Shown piece by piece: positions 26,899-37,995 of a DNA stretch of 64,000 nucleotides. Source of the DNA: Methylibium sp035762065 (GTDB taxonomy: Bacteria; Pseudomonadota; Gammaproteobacteria; Burkholderiales; Burkholderiaceae_C). Position numbers and translations under genes: made by a program. The stretch is taken from assembly GCF_035762065.1 (NCBI RefSeq), contig NZ_DASTPW010000051.1:27200-91199 (forward strand). The letters run 5' to 3'. The first letter of the stretch is position 1; every line of letters starts with the position of its first letter. The notes beneath the pieces are model-generated. The model made no database searches, was not told the origin of the DNA, and saw only the letters and a program-made list of their open reading frames with translations.

Positions 26899-27793
26899 CG
26901 TGGTTCTCCCTGGACGCATCCATCGAGCTTGCGCCGCATCTCGACGTGCGGGATGCCGGCTTCGTCGAACACCGCGCCGTGGGGCGCGAACCCGGCGCGG
27001 GCATAGAACTTCTGCGCGGATGTCTGGGCGTCGAGCCGTGCTTCGCGGTCGCCGCGCTCGCGCGCGATTTGCAGCAGGCGATCCAGCACCGCACGGCCAA
27101 CGCCGCTGCCGCGCATCGCCTGGCACACCGCGAGCCGGCCGATGCGCGCGATCTTCTGCGAGACGTCAGCGGGTTCGGGCGCGAGCAGCCGGCCGGTCGC
27201 CAGCGGCATGCCGAGCCGGTTGAACGCGACCGCATGCAGCGCCTCGGCGTCGGCCGCGTCCCATTCGAGTTCGGCCGGGATGCGCTGTTCCTCGACGAAG
27301 ACCGCGTTGCGCAGCGCGCTGGCGCCATCCGCAACTCGGCCCAGGGGCCGCACTTCAGCTCGACCAGCGTCTCGCCGCGCTCGTGGGCCTCGAGCACCTC
27401 GCGCAGCGCCGGCGGCACCGGCTTGCTTTTCTGCGTGGCCGGATCGGCGAACACGTAGATCAGCTCGCCGCTCACCAGCAGTTCGTCCTGGCGGAACACC
27501 GCGCCTTGCATCAGGATGGAGCTCGAGCCGATGCGCTCGCAGCGCATGCCCACGTCGAGCAGGTCGTCGTAGCGGGCCGAGGCGCGGTATTCGAGCGTCG
27601 CCTTCTTCACGTAGAGGTCGCCCCCGAGCTGGTGCATCGTGTCGGCATAGGGCAAGGCCAGCGCGCGCCAGTAATCGGCGAACGAGGTGTCGAGATACAT
27701 CAGGTAGTGGCCGTTGAAGACGATCTTCTGCAGGTCCACCTCGGCCCAGCGCACGCGCAGGCGGTGCAGGTGGCGGAAGGCTTCGCGTTTCAT
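26895..27793 (-). pseudogene. YbgC/FadM-type thioesterase-GNAT fusion split by an apparent frameshift
   Basis: The first frame (ATG at 27793, GAGGT Shine-Dalgarno) encodes a hot-dog acyl-CoA thioesterase of about 150 residues with VRWAEVDLQKIVFNGHYLMY, the YbgC-type active region. Near LVELKCGPWAELR its homology stops, and GNAT-acetyltransferase homology continues in another frame as DGASALRNAVFVEEQRIP, with LAVCQAMRGSGVGRAVLD as acetyl-CoA site and a stop at 26895. The switch lies at about 27328-27332 and needs one missing base. With one base restored the locus is exactly 300 codons. I recall such thioesterase-GNAT fusions in Burkholderiales. The alternatives are a separate GNAT gene from GTG 27353, a sequencing error, or programmed shifting. 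Confidence 0.7.
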
Positions 27794-27869
27794 CGGCAGA
27801 CCTCGGCGTTCGCGTGAGGCGGCAAGTTTCGTCGAAGGCCGATCGCCGTCGGACGTCGCGGCCGGGGTG

Positions 27870-28811
27870 TCAGGCGAAGGCCGCCTTCAACGCCGCGCCG
27901 GCGGCGGCATGCAGCTCGCGCGCCTCCGGGATGGCGCGGCCCATCTTGATGAAGTCGTGCACCACCCCGCGCCAAATGCGCAGGTCGACGGGCACGCCGG
28001 CCGCGCGCAGCGCATCGGCGTAGGCGACGCCTTCGTCGACCAGCGGGTCGATCTCGGCCAGGCCGATCCAGGCCGGTGCGACACCCGCGTGATCCGGCGC
28101 GAGCAGCGGCGCGAAGCGCCATTCGCCACGGGCCTCGGGCGCAAGGTAGTGGCCGAAGAACCAGTCGATCAGCTCGCTCGACAACATGCCGGCGTGCGCG
28201 TGGCGGCGGTGCGAGTCGCTGTCCTGGCGCGCGGCGACGCCGGGGTAGATCAGCAGTTGCAGTGCAAGCCGCATGCCGGCGTCGCGCGCCATCAAGGCGC
28301 CGACGGCGGCGAGCGTGCCGCCCGCGCTGTCGCCGCCGATCGCGATCGCGTCGTTGCGCAGGCCCAGCGTGCGCGCGTTCGCGTGCAGCCACAGCAGCGC
28401 GTCCCAGGCGTCGTTCACCGCGGTGGGGAAGCGATGCTCGGGCGCGAGGCGGTAGTCGATCGCGAGCACCGCGGCGCCGCTGGCGAGCGCGAACTGGCGG
28501 CACAGGCTGTCGTGGCTTTCGAGGCTGCCGATCACGAAGCCGCCGCCGTGGAAGTACAGCAGCGCGGAAAGCGGCGCGCCGACGCCCGGCGCGTACAGGC
28601 GCGCACGCAGCCGGTGGCCGTCGCGTGCCGGGATCGCGAGGTTCTCGACACGCGCCAGCGGCGCGCGCGGCAGGTCGAGCAGTTCGGCACCGAGCTCGTA
28701 GCCCAGCCGTGCGGCCTCGACCGGCATGTGGTGCATCGGCAGGCGCGCGGCGCGGCGCATGCGGTCGAGCACGCCGCGCATCGCAGGGGTCAACTCGTCG
28801 AGCGGCGGCAT
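27870..28811 (-). CDS. Alpha/beta hydrolase fold-3 (HSL family) esterase
   Basis: Carboxylesterase/lipase of 313 residues from the hormone-sensitive-lipase-like family. It has the oxyanion motif YFHGGGFVIGS, the nucleophile elbow GGDSAGG, the region with the catalytic Asp in EIDPLVDEG and the His in VVHDFIKM. No signal peptide is visible, so it is probably cytoplasmic and acts on short acyl esters. It is divergent from the alcohol dehydrogenase gene across a 92-base gap and lies upstream of the thioesterase gene on the same strand with a 76-base gap. Confidence 0.88.
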   Translation of the reverse strand: MPPLDELTPAMRGVLDRMRRAARLPMHHMPVEAARLGYELGAELLDLPRAPLARVENLAIPARDGHRLRARLYAPGVGAPLSALLYFHGGGFVIGSLESHDSLCRQFALASGAAVLAIDYRLAPEHRFPTAVNDAWDALLWLHANARTLGLRNDAIAIGGDSAGGTLAAVGALMARDAGMRLALQLLIYPGVAARQDSDSHRRHAHAGMLSSELIDWFFGHYLAPEARGEWRFAPLLAPDHAGVAPAWIGLAEIDPLVDEGVAYADALRAAGVPVDLRIWRGVVHDFIKMGRAIPEARELHAAAGAALKAAFA

Positions 28812-28903
28812 GTTCGGCAGGCAGCGAAAGGCGACGGTGAACGGGGTGACCGGAGGGGGCGGCGAGCATACTGGCCCGGCCGTTTCGCTCCTGCGCTACC
28901 CCC

Positions 28904-30040
28904 ATGGCCAGCATCTTCTATCTGACGCAGATCCAGTTCGATTTCGGCGCGGTGCGCGAACTCGCGGCCGAGTGCTCCCGCGTCGGCATCGCGCGGCCGC
29001 TGGTCGTCACCGACGTCGGCGTGCGCGCGGCCGGTGTGCTGCAGAAGGCGCTGGATGCGCTGAAGGACCTGCCGGTCGCGGTGTTCGACCAGACGCCGTC
29101 GAACCCGACCGAAGCCGCGGTGCGCGCGGCGCGTGCGGTCTGGCAGGCGCACGGAGCGGACGGCATCGTGGCGGTCGGCGGCGGCTCGAGCATCGATCTG
29201 GCGAAGGGCCTCGCGATTCTTGCGACGCACCCTGGCGAGCTGAAGACCTACGCGACCATCGAAGGCGGCTCCGCGAAGATCACCGGCGCGGTGGCGCCGA
29301 TCGTGGCGGTACCCACGACCGCCGGCACCGGCAGCGAAGTGGCGCGCGGCGCGATCGTGATCGTCGACGACCACCGCAAGCTCGGCTTCCACTCGTGGCA
29401 CCTGCTGCCCAAGGCGGCGATCTGCGACCCGGAGCTCACGCTCGGCCTGCCGGCCGGCCTGACCGCAGCGACCGGCATGGACGCGATCGCGCACTGCATG
29501 GAAACCTTCATGGCCGCGGCCTTCAACCCGCCGGCCGACGGCATCGCGCTCGACGGCCTCGAACGCGGCTGGGCGCACATCGAAAGCGCGACGCGCAATG
29601 GGCGGGACCGCGAAGCGCGCCGCCAGATGATGGCGGCGAGCATGCAGGGCGCGATGGCGTTCCAGAAGGGGCTGGGCTGCGTCCACTCGTTGAGCCACAG
29701 CCTCGGCGGCGTGAACCCGAAGCTGCACCACGGCACGCTCAACGCGATGTTCCTGCCCGCGGTCGTGCGTTTCAACGCCACGGCTGAAAGCGTGCGCGCC
29801 GACAAGCGGCTCGAACGGATGGCGCGCGCGATGGGGCTGGGCTCGGCGGGCGACATCCCGCAGGCGATCGCCGACATGAACGCGCGCCTGGGCCTGCCGG
29901 GCGGCCTGGCGGCGATGGGCGTCGAGCCGGGCTGGGCCGAGCGCGTGGTCGACGGCGCGCTGGCCGACCATTGCCACAAGACCAACCCCCGTCTCGCGAG
30001 CGCGGACGACTACCGCGAGCTGCTCGCCAGCTCGATGTGA
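28904..30040 (+). CDS. Iron-containing alcohol dehydrogenase
   Basis: Group III (Fe-type) NAD(P)-dependent alcohol dehydrogenase of 378 residues. The nucleotide site includes GGGSSIDLAKG and VPTTAGTGSEVARGA. Metal-ligand segments are GMDAIAHCMETF and GCVHSLSHSLGG. It reduces or oxidises an alcohol/aldehyde or hydroxyacid; close paralogues are often annotated as 4-hydroxybutyrate or maleylacetate-type dehydrogenases, and I cannot decide the substrate. No good Shine-Dalgarno is seen before the ATG. It is a single gene, convergent with the patatin-like gene 16 bases further on. Confidence 0.9.
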   Translation: MASIFYLTQIQFDFGAVRELAAECSRVGIARPLVVTDVGVRAAGVLQKALDALKDLPVAVFDQTPSNPTEAAVRAARAVWQAHGADGIVAVGGGSSIDLAKGLAILATHPGELKTYATIEGGSAKITGAVAPIVAVPTTAGTGSEVARGAIVIVDDHRKLGFHSWHLLPKAAICDPELTLGLPAGLTAATGMDAIAHCMETFMAAAFNPPADGIALDGLERGWAHIESATRNGRDREARRQMMAASMQGAMAFQKGLGCVHSLSHSLGGVNPKLHHGTLNAMFLPAVVRFNATAESVRADKRLERMARAMGLGSAGDIPQAIADMNARLGLPGGLAAMGVEPGWAERVVDGALADHCHKTNPRLASADDYRELLASSM

Positions 30041-30056
30041 AACGACGGCACCGTGC

Positions 30057-31142
30057 TCAGAGCGGATCGACGCGCAGGCCCGGGCCGGCGTCGATCGCCG
30101 CGGCCAGCTCGTCCGCCAGCCGCTCGCTTTCGCGCACGGCGCGGCTCCAGACGGCGATGCGCGCCGGCAGGTCGCTCGAGTAGCGCCTGAAGTCGGTGCG
30201 GTCGGGCAGCTTGGCGTTGGGCAGGCGCGCGATCCAGGCCGGATCGGGCGCGAGCACCACGACGTTGTCGAGGAAGGGTGTCGCGCGGTGCCGGCGGCGG
30301 TGCGACTTGTCGAGCCAGCCGGGCACCACTTCGCGCTGGAAATGCGGGTAGAGCACCAGGCCGGGCGCGACCGGCGCGTAGTTCCAGTGCAGGTGGTAAT
30401 CGGTGATGCCGCCGTCCCAGTAGGCGCCGGGCGGCGCGCCGGGGATGTCGTGCACCGCCTTCAGCGCGAACGGGATCGAGCACGACGCCAGCAGCGACGG
30501 CCGGAAGTTGCCCGCATCCAGAGGCACGCGGCGGTGGCGCAGGTCGCCCAGGTCGAGCGGCAGCGGCTCGCTGCCCGAAGAGAACACGACCCGCTCGAGC
30601 CAGGCGCCCAGCGTCTTGCGGCTCACCGCGTTGCTGAGCCAGGCGCCGAGGTAGCCGGCCGGCGTGCGCCAGCGGCCTTCGCGGGCGAGCAGGTGTCGCC
30701 CCCGCGTCACGACGATGTGCAGGCGCCAGCGCGGGTGGGCCAGCAGCTTTTCGATGCGGCCGTCGAAGAAGTCGTGCAGCGCCTGGTCGAAGGTGCGCGA
30801 CACCACCTCGGCGGTCGGCATCGCCCGGCCCGGCTCGAGCTCGTAGGTCTGGTGGATGTACTCGTGGCTCAGCCGCGCGAAGGCGGCACGCGGGTCGTCG
30901 AGCGCGGCGGTCGCCATGCGCCAGGCGCCGATCGAGGCGCCGACCAGGTGCAGCGGCTGCGGCGTGCGTGCGAGCCAGTCGGCGAACAGGAAGCGATCGA
31001 TCGCGCCGAGCACCAGCCCCTTCGGTCCGCCGGCGGCGCCGACGACCATCCGAACGTCCTCGGCCCGCAGCCCGCGCTCGGCCAGCACCGCCCGGGCAGC
31101 CGGTCCGGCATGGATGCGCAGCGCGTTCGTGGTGCTTGTCAT
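30057..31142 (-). CDS. Patatin-like phospholipase family protein
   Basis: A 361-residue protein with a patatin-type catalytic pair: glycine-rich oxyanion region GAAGGPKGL, nucleophile elbow GASIGAW (GxSxG) and catalytic Asp in YWDGGITDYH. The family cleaves acyl chains from lipids. The extra region about 120-200 and the C-terminal third are conserved, as I recall, in Burkholderiales patatin-like proteins but have no assigned role. No signal peptide or membrane segment is clear. A 407-base gap without a gene lies upstream. Confidence 0.8.
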   Translation of the reverse strand: MTSTTNALRIHAGPAARAVLAERGLRAEDVRMVVGAAGGPKGLVLGAIDRFLFADWLARTPQPLHLVGASIGAWRMATAALDDPRAAFARLSHEYIHQTYELEPGRAMPTAEVVSRTFDQALHDFFDGRIEKLLAHPRWRLHIVVTRGRHLLAREGRWRTPAGYLGAWLSNAVSRKTLGAWLERVVFSSGSEPLPLDLGDLRHRRVPLDAGNFRPSLLASCSIPFALKAVHDIPGAPPGAYWDGGITDYHLHWNYAPVAPGLVLYPHFQREVVPGWLDKSHRRRHRATPFLDNVVVLAPDPAWIARLPNAKLPDRTDFRRYSSDLPARIAVWSRAVRESERLADELAAAIDAGPGLRVDPL

Positions 31143-31549
31143 CGCGCGATGCTAGGCGCGCGTTGGCATGCGGCCTGATGCCTGCGCGTCGGCCGCCTCC
31201 TACAGCGGCCCAAGCGCGGAGCCGATCGTGAAAACCGAGCGACAGGCACAACATCTGCTCACCACACGGGCGCTCCAGGCGGCAACGCCGACTCGCCGGG
31301 CTGCTCGAATCCTCGTTTCCTCATCGTCGTTGCTCATCCATGCCTCCCGACGCCTCAGCGCGCCGATCCTCTGCCTGCGATCGGCATGACCGCAACCTTC
31401 GCCGGGCAACCGGCGAAGGCAACAATGCGCGACTGCGGCCTGCACCGTCCCGGTGCCGACGAGCCGCCCCTGAATCCCCGCTCGACCTCGACCGTTTGCC
31501 GGCCATCCGCCAGCAGCACGGCCCTTTCACCGGACATGCCTGACCCGAC
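31143..31549. promoter_or_regulatory. 407-base gene-free region between patatin-like gene and opgH
   Basis: No coding region with family resemblance or good codon pattern is seen here. It must carry divergent promoters for the patatin-like gene and opgH. It is locally less GC-rich around 31225-31345, which may mark promoter sequence, but no confident -35/-10 pair can be called. Its one clear structural feature is the perfect hairpin at 31396-31419. Confidence 0.5.
31396..31419 (+). promoter_or_regulatory. Perfect 10-bp hairpin with GCAA tetraloop upstream of opgH
   Basis: CCTTCGCCGG and CCGGCGAAGG pair without mismatch around GCAA, a GNRA tetraloop that stabilises RNA hairpins. It lies 131 bases before the opgH ATG. 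No T-run follows on either strand, so it does not look like an intrinsic terminator. A leader-RNA stability or regulatory element is possible. Confidence 0.5.
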
Positions 31550-33814
31550 ATGGACCTCCGCCCTGCCCGTGACCTGATTCCCCAAGCGCTCGCCGAGCCC
31601 GCCGCGACGGCTCCGCGCGTGCAGCGCGCACCAATGCGTGCCCTGCCTTGGAGCGGCCTGCTGGCACGCGGCCTCGGCCGGGCGTCCGGCACGGCGCCGC
31701 TGCCGGCGCGGCCGGCACTGCGACGAACCTGGGAGGGCGTCGGCGCGCACCGCAGGCGCATCCTGCTGGTTTCGATGCTCGTCGCGACGGTGCTGGCCAC
31801 CTGGGTGCTGGGCGCGACGCAGCAGGGCCAGCCATCCAACCCGGGGCGCTGGATCGGCGACGGCCTCTTCGCCGCGCTGTTCGCCTGGGTCTGCGGCGGT
31901 TTCCTGACCGCCGTCATGGGCTGGTGGAGCCTGCGCCGCGGCGATCCGAGCGCGCTCGATCCCAGCACGGTCGCGGGACGCCCGATCGAGGCGGACGCCC
32001 GCACCGCGGTCGTGATGCCGGTCTACAACGAGGACATGGCCAGCGTCTCGGCCTGCCTGCGCGCGACGATCGAATCGCTGTCGCGCGCCGGCGACTCCGA
32101 CCGTTTCGACTTCTTCATCCTTTCCGACAGCAAGTCGCCCGAACAGAAGCGCATCGAGCGCGACGCCTGGGGCGACCTGCGCGCCGCGCTGGCGGCCGAC
32201 GGCTACGACGCGAGCCGCGTGCACATCCGCTGGCGCCTGCGCAGCGGCCGCAAGAAGGCCGGCAACGTCGCCGACTTCTGCCGCCGCTGGGGCGCGAGCT
32301 TCCGCTACATGGTGGTGCTCGACGCCGACAGCGTGATGAGCGGCGAGGCGCTGCTGAGCATGGTGCGGCTGATGGAGGCGCATCCGCGCGCCGGCATCAT
32401 CCAGACGGCGCCGCGCAGCGTCGGCCTCGACTCGCTGCATGCCCGCCTCCAGCAGTTCGCCGGCCGGCTGACCGGCCCGCTGTTCGCCGCCGGCCTGCGC
32501 TACTGGCAACTCGGCGACTCGCATTACTGGGGCCACAACGCGATCCTGCGCGTCGAGCCCTTCATGCAGCACTGCGCGCTCGCGCCGCTGCCGGGCAGCG
32601 GCGGTCTGTCGGGCGACATCCTCTCGCACGACTTCGTCGAAGCCGCACTGATGCGCCGCGCCGGCTACGAGGTCTGGCTGCTGCCCGACATGGACGGCAG
32701 CTACGAGCAGCCGCCGGCCCATCTGGTCGACGAACTGCAGCGCGACCGCCGCTGGTGCCAGGGCAACCTGCAGAACGCGCGGCTGATCACCGAGCCGGGC
32801 CTGGCGCCGGTGCACCGCGCGCTGTTCGTGGCCGGCGCGATGTCGTACGTCGCCTCGCCGCTGTGGCTGGGCTTCGTGCTGATCGGCCTGCTGCCGTGGG
32901 TCGCCGATGCCGGCATGGCCGCGGTCACTGGCCAAGGCACGGCGGATGCGCTGCCGCTGCCCGTGCTTGCGCTGTGGGCCAGCACGCTGGTGATGCTGTT
33001 GCTGCCGCGGGCGCTCGCAGTCGAGGCGGTGATTGCGCGCGGCGAAGCCGAGGGCTTCGGCGGGCGCTTCGCGCTGGTGCGCAGTGCGGCCCTCGAGGCG
33101 GTGATCGCCGCGCTGCAGGCGCCGGTGCGCATGCTCGCGCACAGCATCTTCGTGATCGGCGCCTTGACCGGCCTGAAGCTCGAGTGGCGCTCGCCGTCGC
33201 GCGAGGCGAAGGACATCGGCTGGCGCGAGGCGCTGCGCCGCTTCGGCGTCGGCGGCGTGCTCGCCTGCGGCGTGTTCGCGTGGTGGCTGGCCGGCGCGCC
33301 GGGCGAGGCTTGGAAGCTGCTCCCGCTGGCGCTCCCGTTGGCCATTGCGGTGCCGCTGGCGGTGTGGACGAGCCGGCCGTCGGTCGGCGCCGCATGGCGC
33401 CGCAGGGGCTGGCTGCTGACGCCCGAGGAAAGCCGGCCGCCTCAGGTGCTGCGTTCGGCGTGGCGGCATGCCGGTCGGGAGCGACCGCTGCTGCCGGCCT
33501 CGGCGCCAGCCGCGCTCGGCGGCGATGTTGCGATCGCGTCACGAACCGGGGCTGGCGCCGGCTGGGCCCAGCGCACGACGGTCGGCCTGGGCCTTGCGTT
33601 CGGCCTTGGCGCGATCGCACTGCCCGAGCAGGTCGCGCACGGCGGCCTGGGTCACGGCGAGATCGCCGCGATGAACATCGTGATGCAGGCCTCGAGCCCA
33701 TCGGCCGAGCCGCGCGTCGTCGCGCGCGGCACGCTGCCGCTGCGCCGCGTCGCCGCGCCGGCCCGCGCGACGACGACGCGCATGCCGGTCGCAGCCGACA
33801 GCCAGCGGATCTGA
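31550..33814 (+). CDS. opgH: Glucans biosynthesis glucosyltransferase OpgH/MdoH
   Basis: Inner-membrane GT2-family beta-glucan synthase of 754 residues that polymerises osmoregulated periplasmic glucans from UDP-glucose. Two membrane segments (about 75-125) precede the cytoplasmic catalytic domain with VVMPVYNED, VVLDADS (nucleotide/metal Asp residues), SHYWGHNAI and the product-site LQRDRRWCQGN. Further membrane segments follow (about 420-605). It is shorter than E. coli MdoH (847 residues), mostly at the N-terminus. The C-terminal ~110 residues are Ala/Arg-rich and weakly conserved. Its partner opgD lies on the other strand beyond tex, not in one operon. Confidence 0.93.
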   Translation: MDLRPARDLIPQALAEPAATAPRVQRAPMRALPWSGLLARGLGRASGTAPLPARPALRRTWEGVGAHRRRILLVSMLVATVLATWVLGATQQGQPSNPGRWIGDGLFAALFAWVCGGFLTAVMGWWSLRRGDPSALDPSTVAGRPIEADARTAVVMPVYNEDMASVSACLRATIESLSRAGDSDRFDFFILSDSKSPEQKRIERDAWGDLRAALAADGYDASRVHIRWRLRSGRKKAGNVADFCRRWGASFRYMVVLDADSVMSGEALLSMVRLMEAHPRAGIIQTAPRSVGLDSLHARLQQFAGRLTGPLFAAGLRYWQLGDSHYWGHNAILRVEPFMQHCALAPLPGSGGLSGDILSHDFVEAALMRRAGYEVWLLPDMDGSYEQPPAHLVDELQRDRRWCQGNLQNARLITEPGLAPVHRALFVAGAMSYVASPLWLGFVLIGLLPWVADAGMAAVTGQGTADALPLPVLALWASTLVMLLLPRALAVEAVIARGEAEGFGGRFALVRSAALEAVIAALQAPVRMLAHSIFVIGALTGLKLEWRSPSREAKDIGWREALRRFGVGGVLACGVFAWWLAGAPGEAWKLLPLALPLAIAVPLAVWTSRPSVGAAWRRRGWLLTPEESRPPQVLRSAWRHAGRERPLLPASAPAALGGDVAIASRTGAGAGWAQRTTVGLGLAFGLGAIALPEQVAHGGLGHGEIAAMNIVMQASSPSAEPRVVARGTLPLRRVAAPARATTTRMPVAADSQRI

Positions 33815-33821
33815 ACCCGGC

Positions 33822-36221
<2,400 letters not shown>

Positions 36222-36311
36222 GCTTCGTCGTCGTCAGCACGGCCCCTTGCCGCGGGGCGCGCAGTGTGCCATCGGCCTTGCGCCGCTCCTTCGCGCGTAT
36301 CGACCGCTCGC

Positions 36312-37889
36312 TCAGAACAGCCTGCGCTCCGCCACCGGCGGCGGGTTGTACTGGTAGACCCAGGTCTCGCTCAGCGCCTGCGTGCCGCTGCGCAGGAACA
36401 GCCGCAGGTCGATCGGCTCGATCCCTTCGGGCGGCACGAGGTCGAACATCGCGCGCCAGCCGTTGATCGACGCCAGCGGCCGCGCCGAAGTGATCTCGAC
36501 CTTGCCGCGCGACGCGGTGATCACCGCCTCGACCTTCGCCTTCGGGCCGAGCAGCGACAGGTCGCCGCCCGCGAAGTCGACTGCAAAGCGCCACGCGAAG
36601 TACTTGCGCGGCTGGCCGACGATGCCGCCAAGGCCGGTGCGCGTGGCGACAGCGCGCGCGAGCGGCTGCGGGACCGGCGGCTGCTCGCCCCAGTAGAGGC
36701 GGTAGCCCATCAGCAGCTCGTCGCCGGGCTTCGGCGGCGTGGCCGGGTTCCAGAAGGCGACGATGTTGTCGAAGGTCTCGTCGATCGTCGGGATCTCGAC
36801 CAGCTGCACCGCGCCCGCGCCCCAGCCGTGCTTGGGCTCGACCCACAGGCTCGGCCGGCGGTCGTAGTAGACGCCGTCGTCCTGGTAGTGCTCGAAGCTG
36901 CGGTCGCGCTGCAGCAGACCGAAGCCGCGCGGGTTCTCGTCGGCGAAGCTGTTGAAGCGCAGGCCGGCCGGGTTGGCCAGCGGCCGCCAGATGCGTTCGC
37001 CCTTGCCCGTCCACATCGCGAGGCCGTCGCTGTCGTGGATCTCGGGGCGCCAGTCGTTGGCCATGCGGCGGTCGTTCTCGCCGACCTGGTACATGCTGGT
37101 CATCGGCGCGATGCCCAGGCGCTCGATGGTCTTGCGCGGGTAGAGCGCGGCGTCGATGTCCATCACCTGCGTGTCGCCGGGCGTGATGTCGAAGCGGTAG
37201 GCGCCGGCGATGCTCGGCGAGTCGAGCAGTGCATGCACGCGGATCGTGTTCGAGCCGGCCGCCGGCTTGTCGAGCCAGAAGGCGACGAAGTTCGGAAACT
37301 CCTCGTCGCGCGGCAGGCCGGTGTCGACCGCGAGCCCGCGCGCCGACAAGCCGTACTGCCAGCTGCCGCCGACCGCGCGGAAGTAGCTCGCGCCGAGGAA
37401 GGCGCAGACGTCGCGCTCGGGGTCGGTGTGGAAGTTGAGCCGGAAGCCCGCGAAACCGAGGTCGGCCGGCAGCTTCTTGCCGTCGACGCCGCTCTTGCCG
37501 TAGTCGAACAGCGCGGTGTCGTAGGCGAGCTCGCGCGCCTGGCCGCCCTCCACTTCGTAGAGCCTCACCGCCGACTTGAAGAACAGCCCGAGGTGGAAGA
37601 ACTGCGCGCGAAAGCGCAGACCTTCGTCGTTCCACAGCGCGTGGTCGGGGCGGAAGCGGATCGCCTGGTGGCGGTCCCAGTCGAGGTTCTCGATCGCGGC
37701 CGGCAACTTCTGCGACGGCGGCTTGTAGGGCGCCGCCGCCAGCGTGCGCGCGCGGCCCTTCAGCGCGGCGTAGTCGAAGGGCTGCGGCTGGCCGATCGTG
37801 CGCAGCGCGGTGGCGTTCGCGGCTCGGCCGACGAGGGCTTCGAGGGCGGCGGCAAAAGCGAGGCCGCCAAGGAGGTTGCGTCGATGCAT
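36312..37889 (-). CDS. opgD: Glucan biosynthesis protein OpgD/MdoD (Tat-exported)
   Basis: Periplasmic OpgG/OpgD family protein of 525 residues that shapes or branches osmoregulated periplasmic glucans; the family has a beta-sandwich fold with glucanase-like activity. The leader MHRRNLLGGLAFAAALEAL has twin arginines, and OpgD, unlike OpgG, is Tat-exported. Family stretches include FRLNFHTDPERDVCAFLGAS, the EEFPNFVAFWLD region and NDWRPEIHDSDGL. I chose the ATG at 37889 because the Tat leader starts there; the frame is open 23 codons further. The gene precedes tex on the same strand, and opgH lies beyond tex in the opposite direction. Confidence 0.9.
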   Translation of the reverse strand: MHRRNLLGGLAFAAALEALVGRAANATALRTIGQPQPFDYAALKGRARTLAAAPYKPPSQKLPAAIENLDWDRHQAIRFRPDHALWNDEGLRFRAQFFHLGLFFKSAVRLYEVEGGQARELAYDTALFDYGKSGVDGKKLPADLGFAGFRLNFHTDPERDVCAFLGASYFRAVGGSWQYGLSARGLAVDTGLPRDEEFPNFVAFWLDKPAAGSNTIRVHALLDSPSIAGAYRFDITPGDTQVMDIDAALYPRKTIERLGIAPMTSMYQVGENDRRMANDWRPEIHDSDGLAMWTGKGERIWRPLANPAGLRFNSFADENPRGFGLLQRDRSFEHYQDDGVYYDRRPSLWVEPKHGWGAGAVQLVEIPTIDETFDNIVAFWNPATPPKPGDELLMGYRLYWGEQPPVPQPLARAVATRTGLGGIVGQPRKYFAWRFAVDFAGGDLSLLGPKAKVEAVITASRGKVEITSARPLASINGWRAMFDLVPPEGIEPIDLRLFLRSGTQALSETWVYQYNPPPVAERRLF

Positions 37890-37995
37890 CGTGTTGTTGG
37901 AGAGTGGGAAAAGCGAAAGGCGAGGAAGGCGTGCTTCCCGCCGCGGGACGGCGCGCAAGCCGCGCAGGGCGCCGACCCTACCAGCCGCGACGCGC

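Noticed and set aside
25337..27793. A single 818-codon frame joining thioesterase and HD-GYP-like protein
   Set aside because: The middle ~370 codons are an Arg/Ser-rich shadow of the GNAT and RidA genes, which have proper motifs and starts in other frames. The joined frame only reflects a lack of stop codons in GC-rich DNA.
31143..31549. A small gene upstream of opgH (several short frames of 60-73 codons)
   Set aside because: None has a good Shine-Dalgarno, plausible codon pattern or family resemblance.
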